Positions 49,119-61,517 of a stretch of 64,000 nucleotides of DNA are shown in pieces (position 1 is the stretch's first letter; each line of letters opens with the position of its first letter). The notes below the pieces were generated by a model that was not told the origin of the DNA, made no database searches, and worked only from the letters and a program-made list of their open reading frames with translations. Source of the stretch: Myxococcales bacterium (GTDB taxonomy: Bacteria; Myxococcota_A; Polyangia; Nannocystales; Nannocystaceae); NCBI GenBank assembly GCA_014240065.1, contig JAAZXR010000005.1, forward strand, positions 55,638 through 119,637, written 5' to 3'. The position numbers and the translations under genes were made by a program.

Positions 49119-51215
49119 GCCGGTCTCCATGCCGATGAGCAAGAGGGCGAGGAGCGCGAACGTCCTCCACAGCGGGATCCGGTGCTCATATTCGGCGGTA
49201 GGTGTCGCGTCTGCGGGCGGTTGAGCCGCGTCGGGCAGCGGGGACGTCGAGGTCTCCGATTCGCTCGGGTTTGTACGAATTGAGAATCGTTGGAGGGGAG
49301 CCTGGTTAAGCTCGCCTGCGCGCACTACGTACAGGCCAGGCGTGTAGGTGTCGTGCGAGATGAACCCGTCATGTGATCTCGCCACAGTGAGCGCGCGCTC
49401 GTTGAGGCCCGCTATCCTGGGCGCAGCTTCGGTGAGGGAGCCTGCCTGCCACGGCTCTCCGGCGAACACGGGGGCCGCCTGCGCCAGGTTAATCTGGGCC
49501 TCACACATCCATCGGATGAGTCGCTCGATCAGCGGGACGAAGCCCGGATCGAGGGCGAGGCTGCTCCAGTCACGGTCGATGGTGGTGGTCAAGAGCGCGA
49601 CACGTCCCGCTCCCACCTCTCGCGTGACGAGGACGGGGGCGCCTCGCTCGTACGACAGGGCGACCGCCGCTTCGCCTCGCAGGTCGGGCTCGAGCAGCAT
49701 CACACGCTCGGCGCGTACACCACCGAGCGCGGGCATGGGCAGCGCGCTCTCGCGAACTTTGAACAGCGGGTGCGAGAGGTTGGGGGGCTCGAGCGATTCG
49801 AGCCTCCGGGCCGCCTGTCCAGGCAGGGTCCCGACTTGCTGGGCGCCGCGCAACGCGTGGGGGAGGATCGCGCCAAGCGCTCGGTTGTATCCCGCCGCGT
49901 CTACGCGGTCGCCGCTCGAGATCAAGAGCGCCCCACCACGCTCCACATAGGAGGTGAGCAGGGCGGCGACCGCGTCACCTGGAGCGGGCGTGTTCGCCAG
50001 CACCAGGAGATCTGTGTTTTTAAGCGGGTCTGCGCCGGTCTTCGCCTCCTCTTCGTAGGCGGCGAGCTGGTCGGGTGAGATGATCGAGGCGGAGATTTGT
50101 AGCGTGTCTTCGAGCGTCCCGAGGGCGGTCGTGAGGAAGAAAATCTCATCGCTGATTCTGTCACCGCTCGGGGCGCCGTTCACGATGCGCACCCGCACGC
50201 GAGAGGTGGGACGGAGCCAGGCGTAGAGCGCGTCGTCATGGGGCAAGGGATCATCGGATCGCGCGAGCCGCACCTCGATCGCGCGCGGACCCTCGGTGGG
50301 TCGGGCCGCAGAGAACTCGATCTCTCCCGCGCCGTCGGGATCGAGGATCGCTTCGCCTCGCGCCACGAGCGCTCCGTCGAGCCTTAACTCCACGGAGCAG
50401 GGCTCCGGTTCGGCGCCGCCCCTTCGCCGCACCGACGCGATCAGCCGGACGCCCTCACCGTCGCCTCCGTTCGTGGCGGATGAGATGGACAGGCCCTCGA
50501 TCGCCACATGTCCGCCAAGAGGGGCGCTCGACTCGACGGGGATCAAGACCACGTCTATTTGAGGACCCAGCGAGCTGGTGGCGGCGTGGAGCCCGGCGCG
50601 AGTGAGGTCTCCGATGACGTAGATCACGCGCGGTCGGTCACCGGTGGAGACCTCCCCGAACAGCGGCGCGGCTGCGGCGACCGCCTCGTTCATGGGGGTC
50701 GCGTCCGTCCACAGGGCGGCGCCGTCGCGGAAGCGGTCGAGGGACGCGAGGAACTGCTCGTAGGTGGCCTCGTCGAGGCCGGCCGACGGTCCCCACGCCG
50801 CGGAGGTAGCGAAGCCGAGTCGGGATCCGGGGGGCAGGGCGCTCACCACCTCACGCGCGCTGCGCTCGACGCGTTGTGACACCCGAGTGTCGCCGTCTTT
50901 GAGGTTGGTGCTGGCGGAGATGTCCAGCATGATGATCGCGTCGTGTGCCTGGCCGTAGACCTCGATGAGGCGCTGCTCTGTTCGGTACGGTTGGGCGAAG
51001 GCGAGGACGACCGCGGCGAGGATGAGGAGCCGAACGACGAGCAAGGGGAGGTCTTGAAGGGTCCGCTGGCGCGCTCGCGCGGGCGGGAATTGCTCGATCA
51101 GGCGAACTGCTGCGAACCGGACGACGCGGGGTTTTCTCCGGCCGAAGAGGTGCGCGATCACGGGGAGCGCCAGCGCGACCAGTCCGGTCAAGAGCGCGGG
51201 CCCTAGGAAATTCAC
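49089..51215 (-). CDS. BatA/VWA-domain membrane protein (Bat operon)
   Basis: A 708-residue protein with two N-terminal helices (about 8-25 and 58-76), then a VWA domain with MIDAS motif DISAS. A large mixed domain follows that reads like a glutamine-amidotransferase-like fold (YVERGGALLISSGDRVDAAGYN), then a final helix at about 680-700. These proteins sit in the inner membrane and pair with MoxR ATPases. The start is a GTG that overlaps the DUF58 stop. The 3' end overlaps nagZ by 30 bases. Its molecular target is not known. Confidence 0.87.
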   Translation of the reverse strand: MNFLGPALLTGLVALALPVIAHLFGRRKPRVVRFAAVRLIEQFPPARARQRTLQDLPLLVVRLLILAAVVLAFAQPYRTEQRLIEVYGQAHDAIIMLDISASTNLKDGDTRVSQRVERSAREVVSALPPGSRLGFATSAAWGPSAGLDEATYEQFLASLDRFRDGAALWTDATPMNEAVAAAAPLFGEVSTGDRPRVIYVIGDLTRAGLHAATSSLGPQIDVVLIPVESSAPLGGHVAIEGLSISSATNGGDGEGVRLIASVRRRGGAEPEPCSVELRLDGALVARGEAILDPDGAGEIEFSAARPTEGPRAIEVRLARSDDPLPHDDALYAWLRPTSRVRVRIVNGAPSGDRISDEIFFLTTALGTLEDTLQISASIISPDQLAAYEEEAKTGADPLKNTDLLVLANTPAPGDAVAALLTSYVERGGALLISSGDRVDAAGYNRALGAILPHALRGAQQVGTLPGQAARRLESLEPPNLSHPLFKVRESALPMPALGGVRAERVMLLEPDLRGEAAVALSYERGAPVLVTREVGAGRVALLTTTIDRDWSSLALDPGFVPLIERLIRWMCEAQINLAQAAPVFAGEPWQAGSLTEAAPRIAGLNERALTVARSHDGFISHDTYTPGLYVVRAGELNQAPLQRFSIRTNPSESETSTSPLPDAAQPPADATPTAEYEHRIPLWRTFALLALLLIGMETGLRVWTARRP

Positions 51216-52186
51216 GAGGGCACCGCCCGGATCGAGGGATCGATTCCACCCCCGACGGTTGGGACCTGCCCTGCGAGCGCGTCGAGGAGACCCGCCAAGG
51301 TCGAGACGAGCGGCGCGTCGGTGCGAGCGCGCAACAGCGGGACTCGGCCCCGGGCTGCGGCCGTATCAAGGTCGCGAAGGTAGTCGGCCAGCGCGGACAT
51401 GTACACGTCCCGCAGCGCCCGCGCGTCGGTTTCTATGGTGGGCCTCATGTCTCTGTTGCACTCGAACCGCACCTGCGCCGTGTCCGTCCACGGGAACTCC
51501 AGCTCGTCGGGGTGGACGAGCTGGAGGAGCACGACGTGGTGGCCGACGGCCATCAACTCTGCCAGGGAGGACACCATCGCCTGAGCGGCCGCGGTGGGGT
51601 TGTCGTCGAGGGTCTGCGAGAGATCGAGGAGGTCGCTGATCACGAGGACGACGCCTCGATTTTGGGTCCGCTGGCGCACGGATGCTAGCAGCATCCCCCA
51701 CGGGCAAAGACCGGAGGGCTGAAGCTCAGAGAGTCGCGACTCAAGTTGCAGCGGGTCGGTGAAGCGGCCAGAGACCGGCAGCGCGACCTCGCGGAGGCCC
51801 GCGTCACACCCCGCGAGGATTCCGAGGGCGTCTGATTGGCGGTGCGCGAGCCAGCCGAGGGCCTCGACGACTCGCCGCGCGTATCGCCAGCGGTTCGTGT
51901 CGCCCTCGCCGTAGTTCATGGCGCCGCTGGCGTCCAGCGCGACCATCAGCCCGAGGCGTCGCTCTCCCTCGGTTTGTCGAACGACGACCCTGTCGACCCT
52001 GCCCGAGGTGCGCCAGTCGATGTCACGGAAGTCGTCTCCGGGGGCGTACGAGCGATACTCAAGAAAGTCACGGCCCTGGGACCGGCTGTTCGCGCGATGC
52101 CTACCGATGGTGCCGCCGCGTACCCGTCCCGCGTCACGGAGTGTCTGTCGGTGCAGAAACTGGAGGACTTCGGGCGACAAGGACAT
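51212..52186 (-). CDS. DUF58 domain protein
   Basis: About 324 residues from the ATG at 52186. The DUF58 core is SQGRDFLEYRSYAPGDDFRDIDWR, with LMVALDASGAMNYGEG, a VWA-like fold whose MIDAS is degenerate (DASGAM). It has no membrane helix, so it is likely cytosolic or peripheral. It sits between moxR (13 bases upstream) and the VWA gene (overlap of four bases), the conserved MoxR-DUF58-VWA order. The three are thought to assemble or activate metal or envelope complexes. Confidence 0.92.
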   Translation of the reverse strand: MSLSPEVLQFLHRQTLRDAGRVRGGTIGRHRANSRSQGRDFLEYRSYAPGDDFRDIDWRTSGRVDRVVVRQTEGERRLGLMVALDASGAMNYGEGDTNRWRYARRVVEALGWLAHRQSDALGILAGCDAGLREVALPVSGRFTDPLQLESRLSELQPSGLCPWGMLLASVRQRTQNRGVVLVISDLLDLSQTLDDNPTAAAQAMVSSLAELMAVGHHVVLLQLVHPDELEFPWTDTAQVRFECNRDMRPTIETDARALRDVYMSALADYLRDLDTAAARGRVPLLRARTDAPLVSTLAGLLDALAGQVPTVGGGIDPSIRAVPS

Positions 52187-52199
52187 CGTGTGGGCGACT

Positions 52200-53207
52200 T
52201 TAGGTGGTGAGCCCCGCGCGGAGCTCTGCGATGATCTCTCGGGCGGAGACTCCGCGGGATTCCGCCGCAAAGCTGGGGATGATTCGGTGGGCGAGGACCG
52301 GGAGCGCGAGCTCATGGACATCCTCCACGACCACGCACGCGCGCCCTTGAAGCGCGGCGCGCGCCCTTGACGCCGCGATCAACTGCTGACCGGCGCGAGG
52401 CCCGGCACCCCATCGGATCATCTCGCGAAGGTGCGCTGGACACTCGCCCTCCGCCGGCCGACTCGCCCGCACCAGCGTCACCACCGCGGCGACCACGGAC
52501 TCGGGGACCGGGAGTCGCGCGGCGAGGTTCTGAAACCGTTGAAGCTGCGCGGCGTCGAGGACGGCGTCGACCGCGGCGGGGCGACGATGGTCGAGCGTGA
52601 TGATGCGTTCCTCATCGCTGCGCTCGGGGTAGCGGACCTCGATTTCGAGCATGAAACGATCGAGCTGGGCCTCGGGGAGGGGGTAGGTGCCCTCTTGTTC
52701 GATCGGGTTTCGGGTGGCGAATACGTGGAACGGCTGCGGGAGCTGGTGCGCTTTGCCGCCGGCGTGAACCCGGCCTTCTTGCATCGCTTGCAATAAGGCG
52801 GCCTGGGTCTTCGGTGGGGTGCGGTTGATCTCATCGGCGAGGAGGAGATGAGCGAAGATCGGCCCTCGGACGAAGCGAAACGCCTTCTCGTTCGATCCTG
52901 GATCGACGTCGAGGACCTCGGTGCCGGTGATGTCGGCGGGCATCAAGTCGGGCGTGAACTGAATTCTCCCGAACTCGAGGGAGGTCGCCTCCGCGAGGCT
53001 CTGCACGATCAAGGTCTTCGCCAGCCCAGGGACACCTACGAACATGGCGTGACCTCGGGCGACCAAGGCGACGAGCAATTGCTCGATCATCGGCCGTTGT
53101 CCAAAAACGCGCCGTTCGAGCTGGGAGGTGAGGGCCGTCTGAGCCGTCTGCAGCGCTTCGAGCGCTTGTGGTTCGTCGAGGAGGGTGTGGCTTGGTTCGT
53201 CGAGCAA
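52200..53207 (-). CDS. MoxR family AAA+ ATPase
   Basis: A 335-residue ATPase. Walker A is GVPGLAKT, the usual MoxR form; Walker B is LLLADEINRTPPKTQAALLQAMQE; the sensor region has FATRNPIEQEGTYPLPEAQLDRF, also MoxR-typical. It probably acts with DUF58 and VWA partners as a chaperone-like unfoldase. The only upstream in-frame start is a TTG at 53207; the preceding AAGGA is 12 bases away. The gene is the first of the operon and diverges from the rhodanese-ThiF gene across a 243-base region. Confidence 0.95.
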   Translation of the reverse strand: MLDEPSHTLLDEPQALEALQTAQTALTSQLERRVFGQRPMIEQLLVALVARGHAMFVGVPGLAKTLIVQSLAEATSLEFGRIQFTPDLMPADITGTEVLDVDPGSNEKAFRFVRGPIFAHLLLADEINRTPPKTQAALLQAMQEGRVHAGGKAHQLPQPFHVFATRNPIEQEGTYPLPEAQLDRFMLEIEVRYPERSDEERIITLDHRRPAAVDAVLDAAQLQRFQNLAARLPVPESVVAAVVTLVRASRPAEGECPAHLREMIRWGAGPRAGQQLIAASRARAALQGRACVVVEDVHELALPVLAHRIIPSFAAESRGVSAREIIAELRAGLTT

Positions 53208-53450
53208 CGCGCTTACGGATCCTTCGCTGGAGGCCGAGAGGTGGCCGTCTACTTCTGGTTTGTGCCCACGAACCGTAGCAAAAAAACGGACGAGGGGTAT
53301 GTTTTCCGTCGGGGCGCGGGGCGGGCGGTGAACGCAGGCTACGAGGCGCCGGGTGTTGACGACAGGGACAGATCCGGCAACAGTTTGTGCGTGAGCGTCG
53401 AGACGAACGAGCCTCCATCGGGAGCGAACCTACCGACGGAGGGCGGGCCC
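53208..53450. other. divergent intergenic region between moxR and the rhodanese-ThiF gene
   Basis: This 243-base stretch holds no gene I can support. A TTGACG box (53356-53361) followed 17 bases later by AACAGT (53379-53384) is a weak promoter candidate for the ThiF-side gene. GGAGGG seven bases before the ATG at 53451 is its ribosome-binding site. Nothing else of note is visible. Confidence 0.3.
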
Positions 53451-54563
53451 ATGAACAGCTTAGACAAACGCCTCGCGGCGGCGCGCGCACGCGTGGCAGA
53501 GCTCTCCGTTCAAGCCCTCGCCGAGCAGCGCGGCGCAGGCGGCGTCGGGGCGCGAATCCTCGACGTCCGAGAGCCGCATGAAGTGGAGGCGGGGGCGATC
53601 CCCGGGAGCGTGAGGATTCCGCGGGGGCTGCTCGAGCTGCAGGCGCCGACACAGCTCCCCGACCTCGAGCGTCCGGTGGTGGTGGTGTGCGAGGCGGGGG
53701 CGCGCTCGTTGCTCGCGGCCGAGACCTTGTTGTCGCTGGGGTACCGCGACGTGCGGTCGCTGGCGGGAGGGATGGCGGCGTGGCGCGAGGCTGGCGGGGA
53801 GACCCACCGAGGCGGCGCCCTGCGACCAGAGCAACACCGACGCTATCAGCGTCACCTGAGCCTCCCCGAGGTAGGGGAGCAGGGCCAGCGGCGACTCCTC
53901 GACGCGCGGGTGCTGTGCGTGGGCGCGGGAGGGCTGGGATCCCCGTGCGCGCTGTATCTGGCGGCGGCCGGGGTTGGAACGCTCGGCATCGCAGACCCCG
54001 ATGATGTGGAGGCCAGCAACTTGCAACGGCAGGTCCTGCATTCGACGGAGCGGATCGGGGTGTCCAAGGTCGCCTCGGCAGAGTTGACGCTGCGGGCGCT
54101 TAACCCCGACGTCGACGTGGTGACACATCACGTGAGGGTGAGCGAGGAAAATGTGGACGAGGTCGCGGACGGCTACGAGGTCATCGTGGACGGCTCCGAT
54201 AACTTCGAGACGCGAGACGTGCTGAATCGATATGCGCGACGGGCGGGTGTCCCGGTCGTGCACGCGTCGATCCATCGATTTGAAGGCCACGTCACGAGCT
54301 TTGTGCCGCGAGGACCGTGCTATCGCTGCCTCTTCCCAAAGATCCCAGCGGACGAGGAATCCCCGTCGTGCGCGGAGGCCGGGGTGCTCGGGGTGCTCCC
54401 CGGGATGCTCGGGACGATCCAGGCGACGGAGGTCATCAAGATCTTGCTCGGAATTGGGGAGCCTTTGGACGGGCGGCTGCTGATTTTTGACGCGCTCAGC
54501 CTCGGCTTTTCGACGATTCAGTTCGAGCGTGACCCCGCGTGTGTCGCGTGTGGCTCTGCCTAA
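53451..54563 (+). CDS. rhodanese-ThiF/MoeB fusion (E1-like adenylyltransferase)
   Basis: A 370-residue protein with the rhodanese domain first (about 20-118, active-site Cys80 in CEAGAR) and the ThiF/MoeB domain second: nucleotide-binding GAGGLG (158-163), Asp182 after the second strand, zinc pairs CYRC (290/293) and CVAC (364/367), and Cys307 at the place of the catalytic cysteine. It would adenylate the C-terminus of a ubiquitin-like sulfur carrier (MoaD or ThiS) and then add sulfur. The common MoeBR arrangement has rhodanese at the C-terminus, so the order is reversed. No moaD or thiS gene is adjacent. Confidence 0.93.
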   Translation: MNSLDKRLAAARARVAELSVQALAEQRGAGGVGARILDVREPHEVEAGAIPGSVRIPRGLLELQAPTQLPDLERPVVVVCEAGARSLLAAETLLSLGYRDVRSLAGGMAAWREAGGETHRGGALRPEQHRRYQRHLSLPEVGEQGQRRLLDARVLCVGAGGLGSPCALYLAAAGVGTLGIADPDDVEASNLQRQVLHSTERIGVSKVASAELTLRALNPDVDVVTHHVRVSEENVDEVADGYEVIVDGSDNFETRDVLNRYARRAGVPVVHASIHRFEGHVTSFVPRGPCYRCLFPKIPADEESPSCAEAGVLGVLPGMLGTIQATEVIKILLGIGEPLDGRLLIFDALSLGFSTIQFERDPACVACGSA

Positions 54564-54703
54564 CCGGCCACGAAGCGCCGAGATGAGGGCAATTGCCGCC
54601 CTCGTCTCGCGGGCGCCCGTCGTGGGCGTGGGCGCGCGGCGCTGACCCACGCAGGCGATTCGTCGCTTGCGCAGTTCTGGACACCAGATCGGGGCCATGC
54701 ATC

Positions 54704-57097
<2,394 letters not shown>

Positions 57098-57132
57098 GGA
57101 GCGGCGCGGTCCAACCATGGCAAGCTCTTGGC

Positions 57133-57966
57133 ATGCCCGAGTTGCCGGAGGTGGAGCGCTTTCGAGCGGTGGCGCGCCGCGCTGGTGTTGGACACCGCGT
57201 GGTGGAGGTGGTCGCCTGCGACGATCCCCTGGTGTTCGACGGATGTGACGCGAACACGCTCTCCGCGGCGATTTTGGACAAGACCCTGCGCGGCGTGGCG
57301 CGGCACGGAAAGTACCTCTGGTGGGTCATTAGGGGTGGGCCTTGCGTCTTGTTTCACTTTGGCATGACAGGACTTTTATCGAGTAATCGAGAGGCGCCCT
57401 TGGCACTCAAAACCGCGCCGCCCTCGACGAGCTCGCCTTGGCCCCCCGCGCGGGCGGTGCTCCGCGTGAGGTTTTCTAGCGGGGCAGAGCTGGCGTTGTC
57501 GACCACGAGGCGCATGAGTCGCGTGCGCGTTGTGGATGCTCCGCGAGCGGAGGCCCCGGTGAATCGACTCGGCCCGGATGTCCTCGACGCGCTCCCCCCT
57601 GTGTCAGAATTCCGCGTGCGTCTCGCCTCGAGTCGAGGCGCCATCAAGAGCGCGCTGCTGGATCAGGGGCGCCTGGCGGGACTCGGGAATTGGATGGCGG
57701 ACGAGATCCTATTTTTGGCCAAGGTGTCGCCGCTGCGCGGGGCCAGGACACTTCACGATAGCGAGTGGGGAGCCCTGCGTTCGGCCGTCGCGGAGGTCGT
57801 CCAAATCGCTGTGGACGCGGGCGCGGAGTCGGAACAGTTTCCGCCCCAGTGGCTGTTTCATGGGCGCTGGGACGCCGCGCGCGACCCCGACGCGTTGCGG
57901 CAGGGGCTCTCGTTCACGACGGTGGCGGGGCGAGCTACGGTGTTCGACCCGCGCCGCCAGCGGTGA
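57133..57966 (+). CDS. Fpg/Nei-family DNA glycosylase without zinc-finger cysteines
   Basis: A 277-residue base-excision repair enzyme. The N-terminus MPELPEVERFR has the catalytic Pro2-Glu3; Lys60 in RHGKYLWW, GMTGLL and the helix-two-turn-helix GLGNWMADEILF are intact. The C-terminal FTTVAGRATVFDPRRQR aligns with the zinc-finger end of Fpg, keeping the conserved Arg, but the cysteines are gone; there are none after Cys71. It therefore resembles the zincless finger of NEIL1-type enzymes. It probably removes oxidised purines or pyrimidines. The gene overlaps the convergent methyltransferase by 32 bases. Confidence 0.92.
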   Translation: MPELPEVERFRAVARRAGVGHRVVEVVACDDPLVFDGCDANTLSAAILDKTLRGVARHGKYLWWVIRGGPCVLFHFGMTGLLSSNREAPLALKTAPPSTSSPWPPARAVLRVRFSSGAELALSTTRRMSRVRVVDAPRAEAPVNRLGPDVLDALPPVSEFRVRLASSRGAIKSALLDQGRLAGLGNWMADEILFLAKVSPLRGARTLHDSEWGALRSAVAEVVQIAVDAGAESEQFPPQWLFHGRWDAARDPDALRQGLSFTTVAGRATVFDPRRQR

Positions 57967-58867
57967 GCTTGGGGGGGAGCCCCATCATCTCACGGACCGC
58001 CGCGAAGGCCGGAGTCCATTGGCCATGGCGATCACGCACCGTCATCGTCTCGACGGCGTAGTTGTCTGGAGCCTCCCCTCGCGCGCAGCGAAACACAGAG
58101 AACAAGGGCTCTTTTCCCTCACGACCGATGACGTCGAGTCGATCGACTGCGGCGAGGCGATGGGCGCGCAGGGCCGCCTCCACCCGCGTCGCCTGTCGCG
58201 CGTCTTCACACACCGTGAACATGCCGTCGGGTGCCAGGTGTCGGGCGGTGGCCTGGGCATACGCCTCCACGCCACCCCGTACTTCGAAGCGGCACGGACC
58301 CTTTTGAGGCATGGTCGACACCACGCCGTCGCTCGTCTGGAAGTAGGGGGGGGTGCCGGTGATGAGGTCGAAGGGGTGGTCGGTGAGGTTGAGGCTGGGG
58401 TCGCGGATGTCCCCGTGGTGCACACGGACTCGGGACTCCAGACCGTTGTACGCGAGGGAGCGGCGGGCGAGCCCGACGCTGAGTTTTTGAGCCTCCACGC
58501 CGGTGACGCTGGCGTCTTCCAACTTCCACGCCAGCATCATCAGCACCGAGCCGATCCCGCAGCCCAAATCGAGGACCCGGTGAGGGTGGCGCCGGGGCTC
58601 CCAAGACAGGGCTCGCCACCCGGTGAGCAGGTCGTCGAGGGACCAGCGGTGTCCGTCGGTGCGTTGGAAAATGCGAAAATCCCCCGTTAGATAGCAGAGG
58701 TCTTCACCCGGGCGCGGCCACAGCTCGTCCCTGTCGGAGTGGCCCGCAGGCTGCGGTCCCGGCGGGCTCCAGCCGGGGGGACGGCGGGCAGCTCGGATCC
58801 AGCCGCCCGACGCACACGCGACGTCGGCGGAGCGCTCCGGAGTCTTGGGACCAGCAGTGGGGCTCAT
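57935..58867 (-). CDS. TrmN6-like N6-adenine methyltransferase
   Basis: A 310-residue SAM-dependent methyltransferase. The SAM-binding motif is VLDLGCGIGSVLMML, then the acidic VTGVEAQ, DIRD, and the catalytic GTPPYF (an NPPY variant with Thr). This pattern is shared with TrmN6/YfiC, which methylates A37 of valine tRNA. The first 60 residues are proline-rich and not part of the fold, so the true start may be further in. It overlaps the Fpg gene at its 3' end. RNA modification is the best guess; DNA is possible. Confidence 0.85.
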   Translation of the reverse strand: MSPTAGPKTPERSADVACASGGWIRAARRPPGWSPPGPQPAGHSDRDELWPRPGEDLCYLTGDFRIFQRTDGHRWSLDDLLTGWRALSWEPRRHPHRVLDLGCGIGSVLMMLAWKLEDASVTGVEAQKLSVGLARRSLAYNGLESRVRVHHGDIRDPSLNLTDHPFDLITGTPPYFQTSDGVVSTMPQKGPCRFEVRGGVEAYAQATARHLAPDGMFTVCEDARQATRVEAALRAHRLAAVDRLDVIGREGKEPLFSVFRCARGEAPDNYAVETMTVRDRHGQWTPAFAAVREMMGLPPKLTAGGAGRTP

Positions 58868-58946
58868 GTCGTCTCCTGAATTCGAGCGTCACGACCACGT
58901 GGCCTCCCCGCACCCGAGCGGTGCGGCCCAACGGATCGGCCGCCGC

Positions 58947-60005
<1,059 letters not shown>

Positions 60006-60167
60006 ATGGGCAGCCTACCCCAGGCACCCAGAGATTCGAAAGGACCGGCGAGGGTTGGTCCTCACGACATCAACGTCGCCACCAGCGCCCTCTCAAGGTC
60101 GATTCGCGCTCAAAATGGCCGGTCTGTGGACCCGCGACTCGGTGGCGATGCGGCCACGGAGCCGGCC

Positions 60168-61517
60168 CTACGATGTGCGGGGCGGCGGCGCGCTCGGGCC
60201 GGAGTTGCGACCGGCGGGCGCGGTGCTTGCTCCAACCTTGTCGCGCAGCGCCTGGCCGAGGTCGACGCCGGTGGCGGCTTTCACTTGCTCGTTCGAGTCC
60301 ACGAGAAGCTCCGCGAGCTGCTTGCCGTTGGCGCCATCGCCCCCCGTCCCGAGGACGGTCATGCGATCCACTTGAAGCGACGAGATCGTGCTGGAGAGGA
60401 GCTCGAGGACGGGGACGAGCTTTTGCATCAGCAGGGCGTCGCGCGCCTGGCTCCCCGCGCTTTGATAGGTCTGACCCAGATCCGTGAGCACCTGGGCGGT
60501 CGCTTGCCCTTGTTCGATGATCTGGGCGGCCTCGCCCTTCGCGCGTTGGACGGCCTGCTCAAGATTGGCCTGGGCGGGCGCGATTACGTCGGCTTGGAGT
60601 TGGAGCTTCACCTGCTCAATCCGCGCCTTCTGGGTCTGGATACTCGCCGTGGCCCGGGCGACCTGGGCCTGGACCTCGGCCTCCTCGGTCGCAATTTGGG
60701 CGCCTCGCTGGGTGGTCGCGTCGGCGATTCGTCGCTCTTGAGAGCGCCGAGCGATCTCCACCTCCGCTTCAATCTTCGAGATCTCTGCGGCCATGGTGTT
60801 CTTCCATTTTTGTTCCGCGGCCTCCGCCGAGGCGGTGGCCTCCGCGATCTTCGCGTCGCGTCGAATTTGAGCGCTCCGCATGCGCCCGATGGCGTCGAGG
60901 TAGCCGACGTCATCGGTCACGTTTTGAATCTTCAAGGTGTCGAGGACGAGCCCGAGCGTGTTGAAGTCTTGCTCCGCTTCCGTGGCGAGCTGGCGGGCGA
61001 ATCGCTCCTTGTCTCGGTTCACCTCCTCAGGGGTGAGCGTAGAGAGCACTCCGCGCAAGTTCCCCTCAAGAGTCTCACGTGCCGTCTTCATGATGTCAGC
61101 TTTGGACGACCCCAAGAAGCGCTCGAGGGTGTTCGACAGCAGCGGCTCCCCCCCGGGGATCTTAATGTTGGCGATCCCCTGAACCGTGAGCGGGATGCCG
61201 CCCTTGGAGTAGGCGTTGGTCACCTTCACGTCGAGGATCATATTGGTGAGGTCCATCCGATCTGCGGTCTCTAGCAGCGGGATGCGTAGGGTGCTTCCAC
61301 CCCGCACGATGCGGTAGCCGCGGGCGACGCCGGAACCGGTGACGCGTCTGCGACCGGAGAAAATGAGGACCTCATTGGGTTGGCACAGGTAGAGCAGGCG
61401 CTTCACCGTGAGGACCGCGGCGACCGCGGCGAGGCTGAGGACTCCGAAGACGGAGCCGAGGGTCGTCGAGGTGACGCCTAGGAGTCCGAAGGTGTTGATG
61501 ATGGCGAGCGTGTTCAT
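60168..61517 (-). CDS. flotillin-like SPFH protein
   Basis: A 449-residue membrane-associated protein. A hydrophobic N-terminus is followed by LLYLCQPNEVLIFSGRRR and the SPFH/band-7 domain (IPLLETADRMDLTNMILDVKVTNAYS, ERFLGSSKADIMKTARETLEG). A long coiled coil of about 190 residues with many Ala/Glu/Gln (about 225-370) follows, as in flotillin and FloA/FloT. These form large assemblies on inner-membrane microdomains. The gene overlaps the paralogue by four bases (61514-61517). Confidence 0.94.
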   Translation of the reverse strand: MNTLAIINTFGLLGVTSTTLGSVFGVLSLAAVAAVLTVKRLLYLCQPNEVLIFSGRRRVTGSGVARGYRIVRGGSTLRIPLLETADRMDLTNMILDVKVTNAYSKGGIPLTVQGIANIKIPGGEPLLSNTLERFLGSSKADIMKTARETLEGNLRGVLSTLTPEEVNRDKERFARQLATEAEQDFNTLGLVLDTLKIQNVTDDVGYLDAIGRMRSAQIRRDAKIAEATASAEAAEQKWKNTMAAEISKIEAEVEIARRSQERRIADATTQRGAQIATEEAEVQAQVARATASIQTQKARIEQVKLQLQADVIAPAQANLEQAVQRAKGEAAQIIEQGQATAQVLTDLGQTYQSAGSQARDALLMQKLVPVLELLSSTISSLQVDRMTVLGTGGDGANGKQLAELLVDSNEQVKAATGVDLGQALRDKVGASTAPAGRNSGPSAPPPRTS

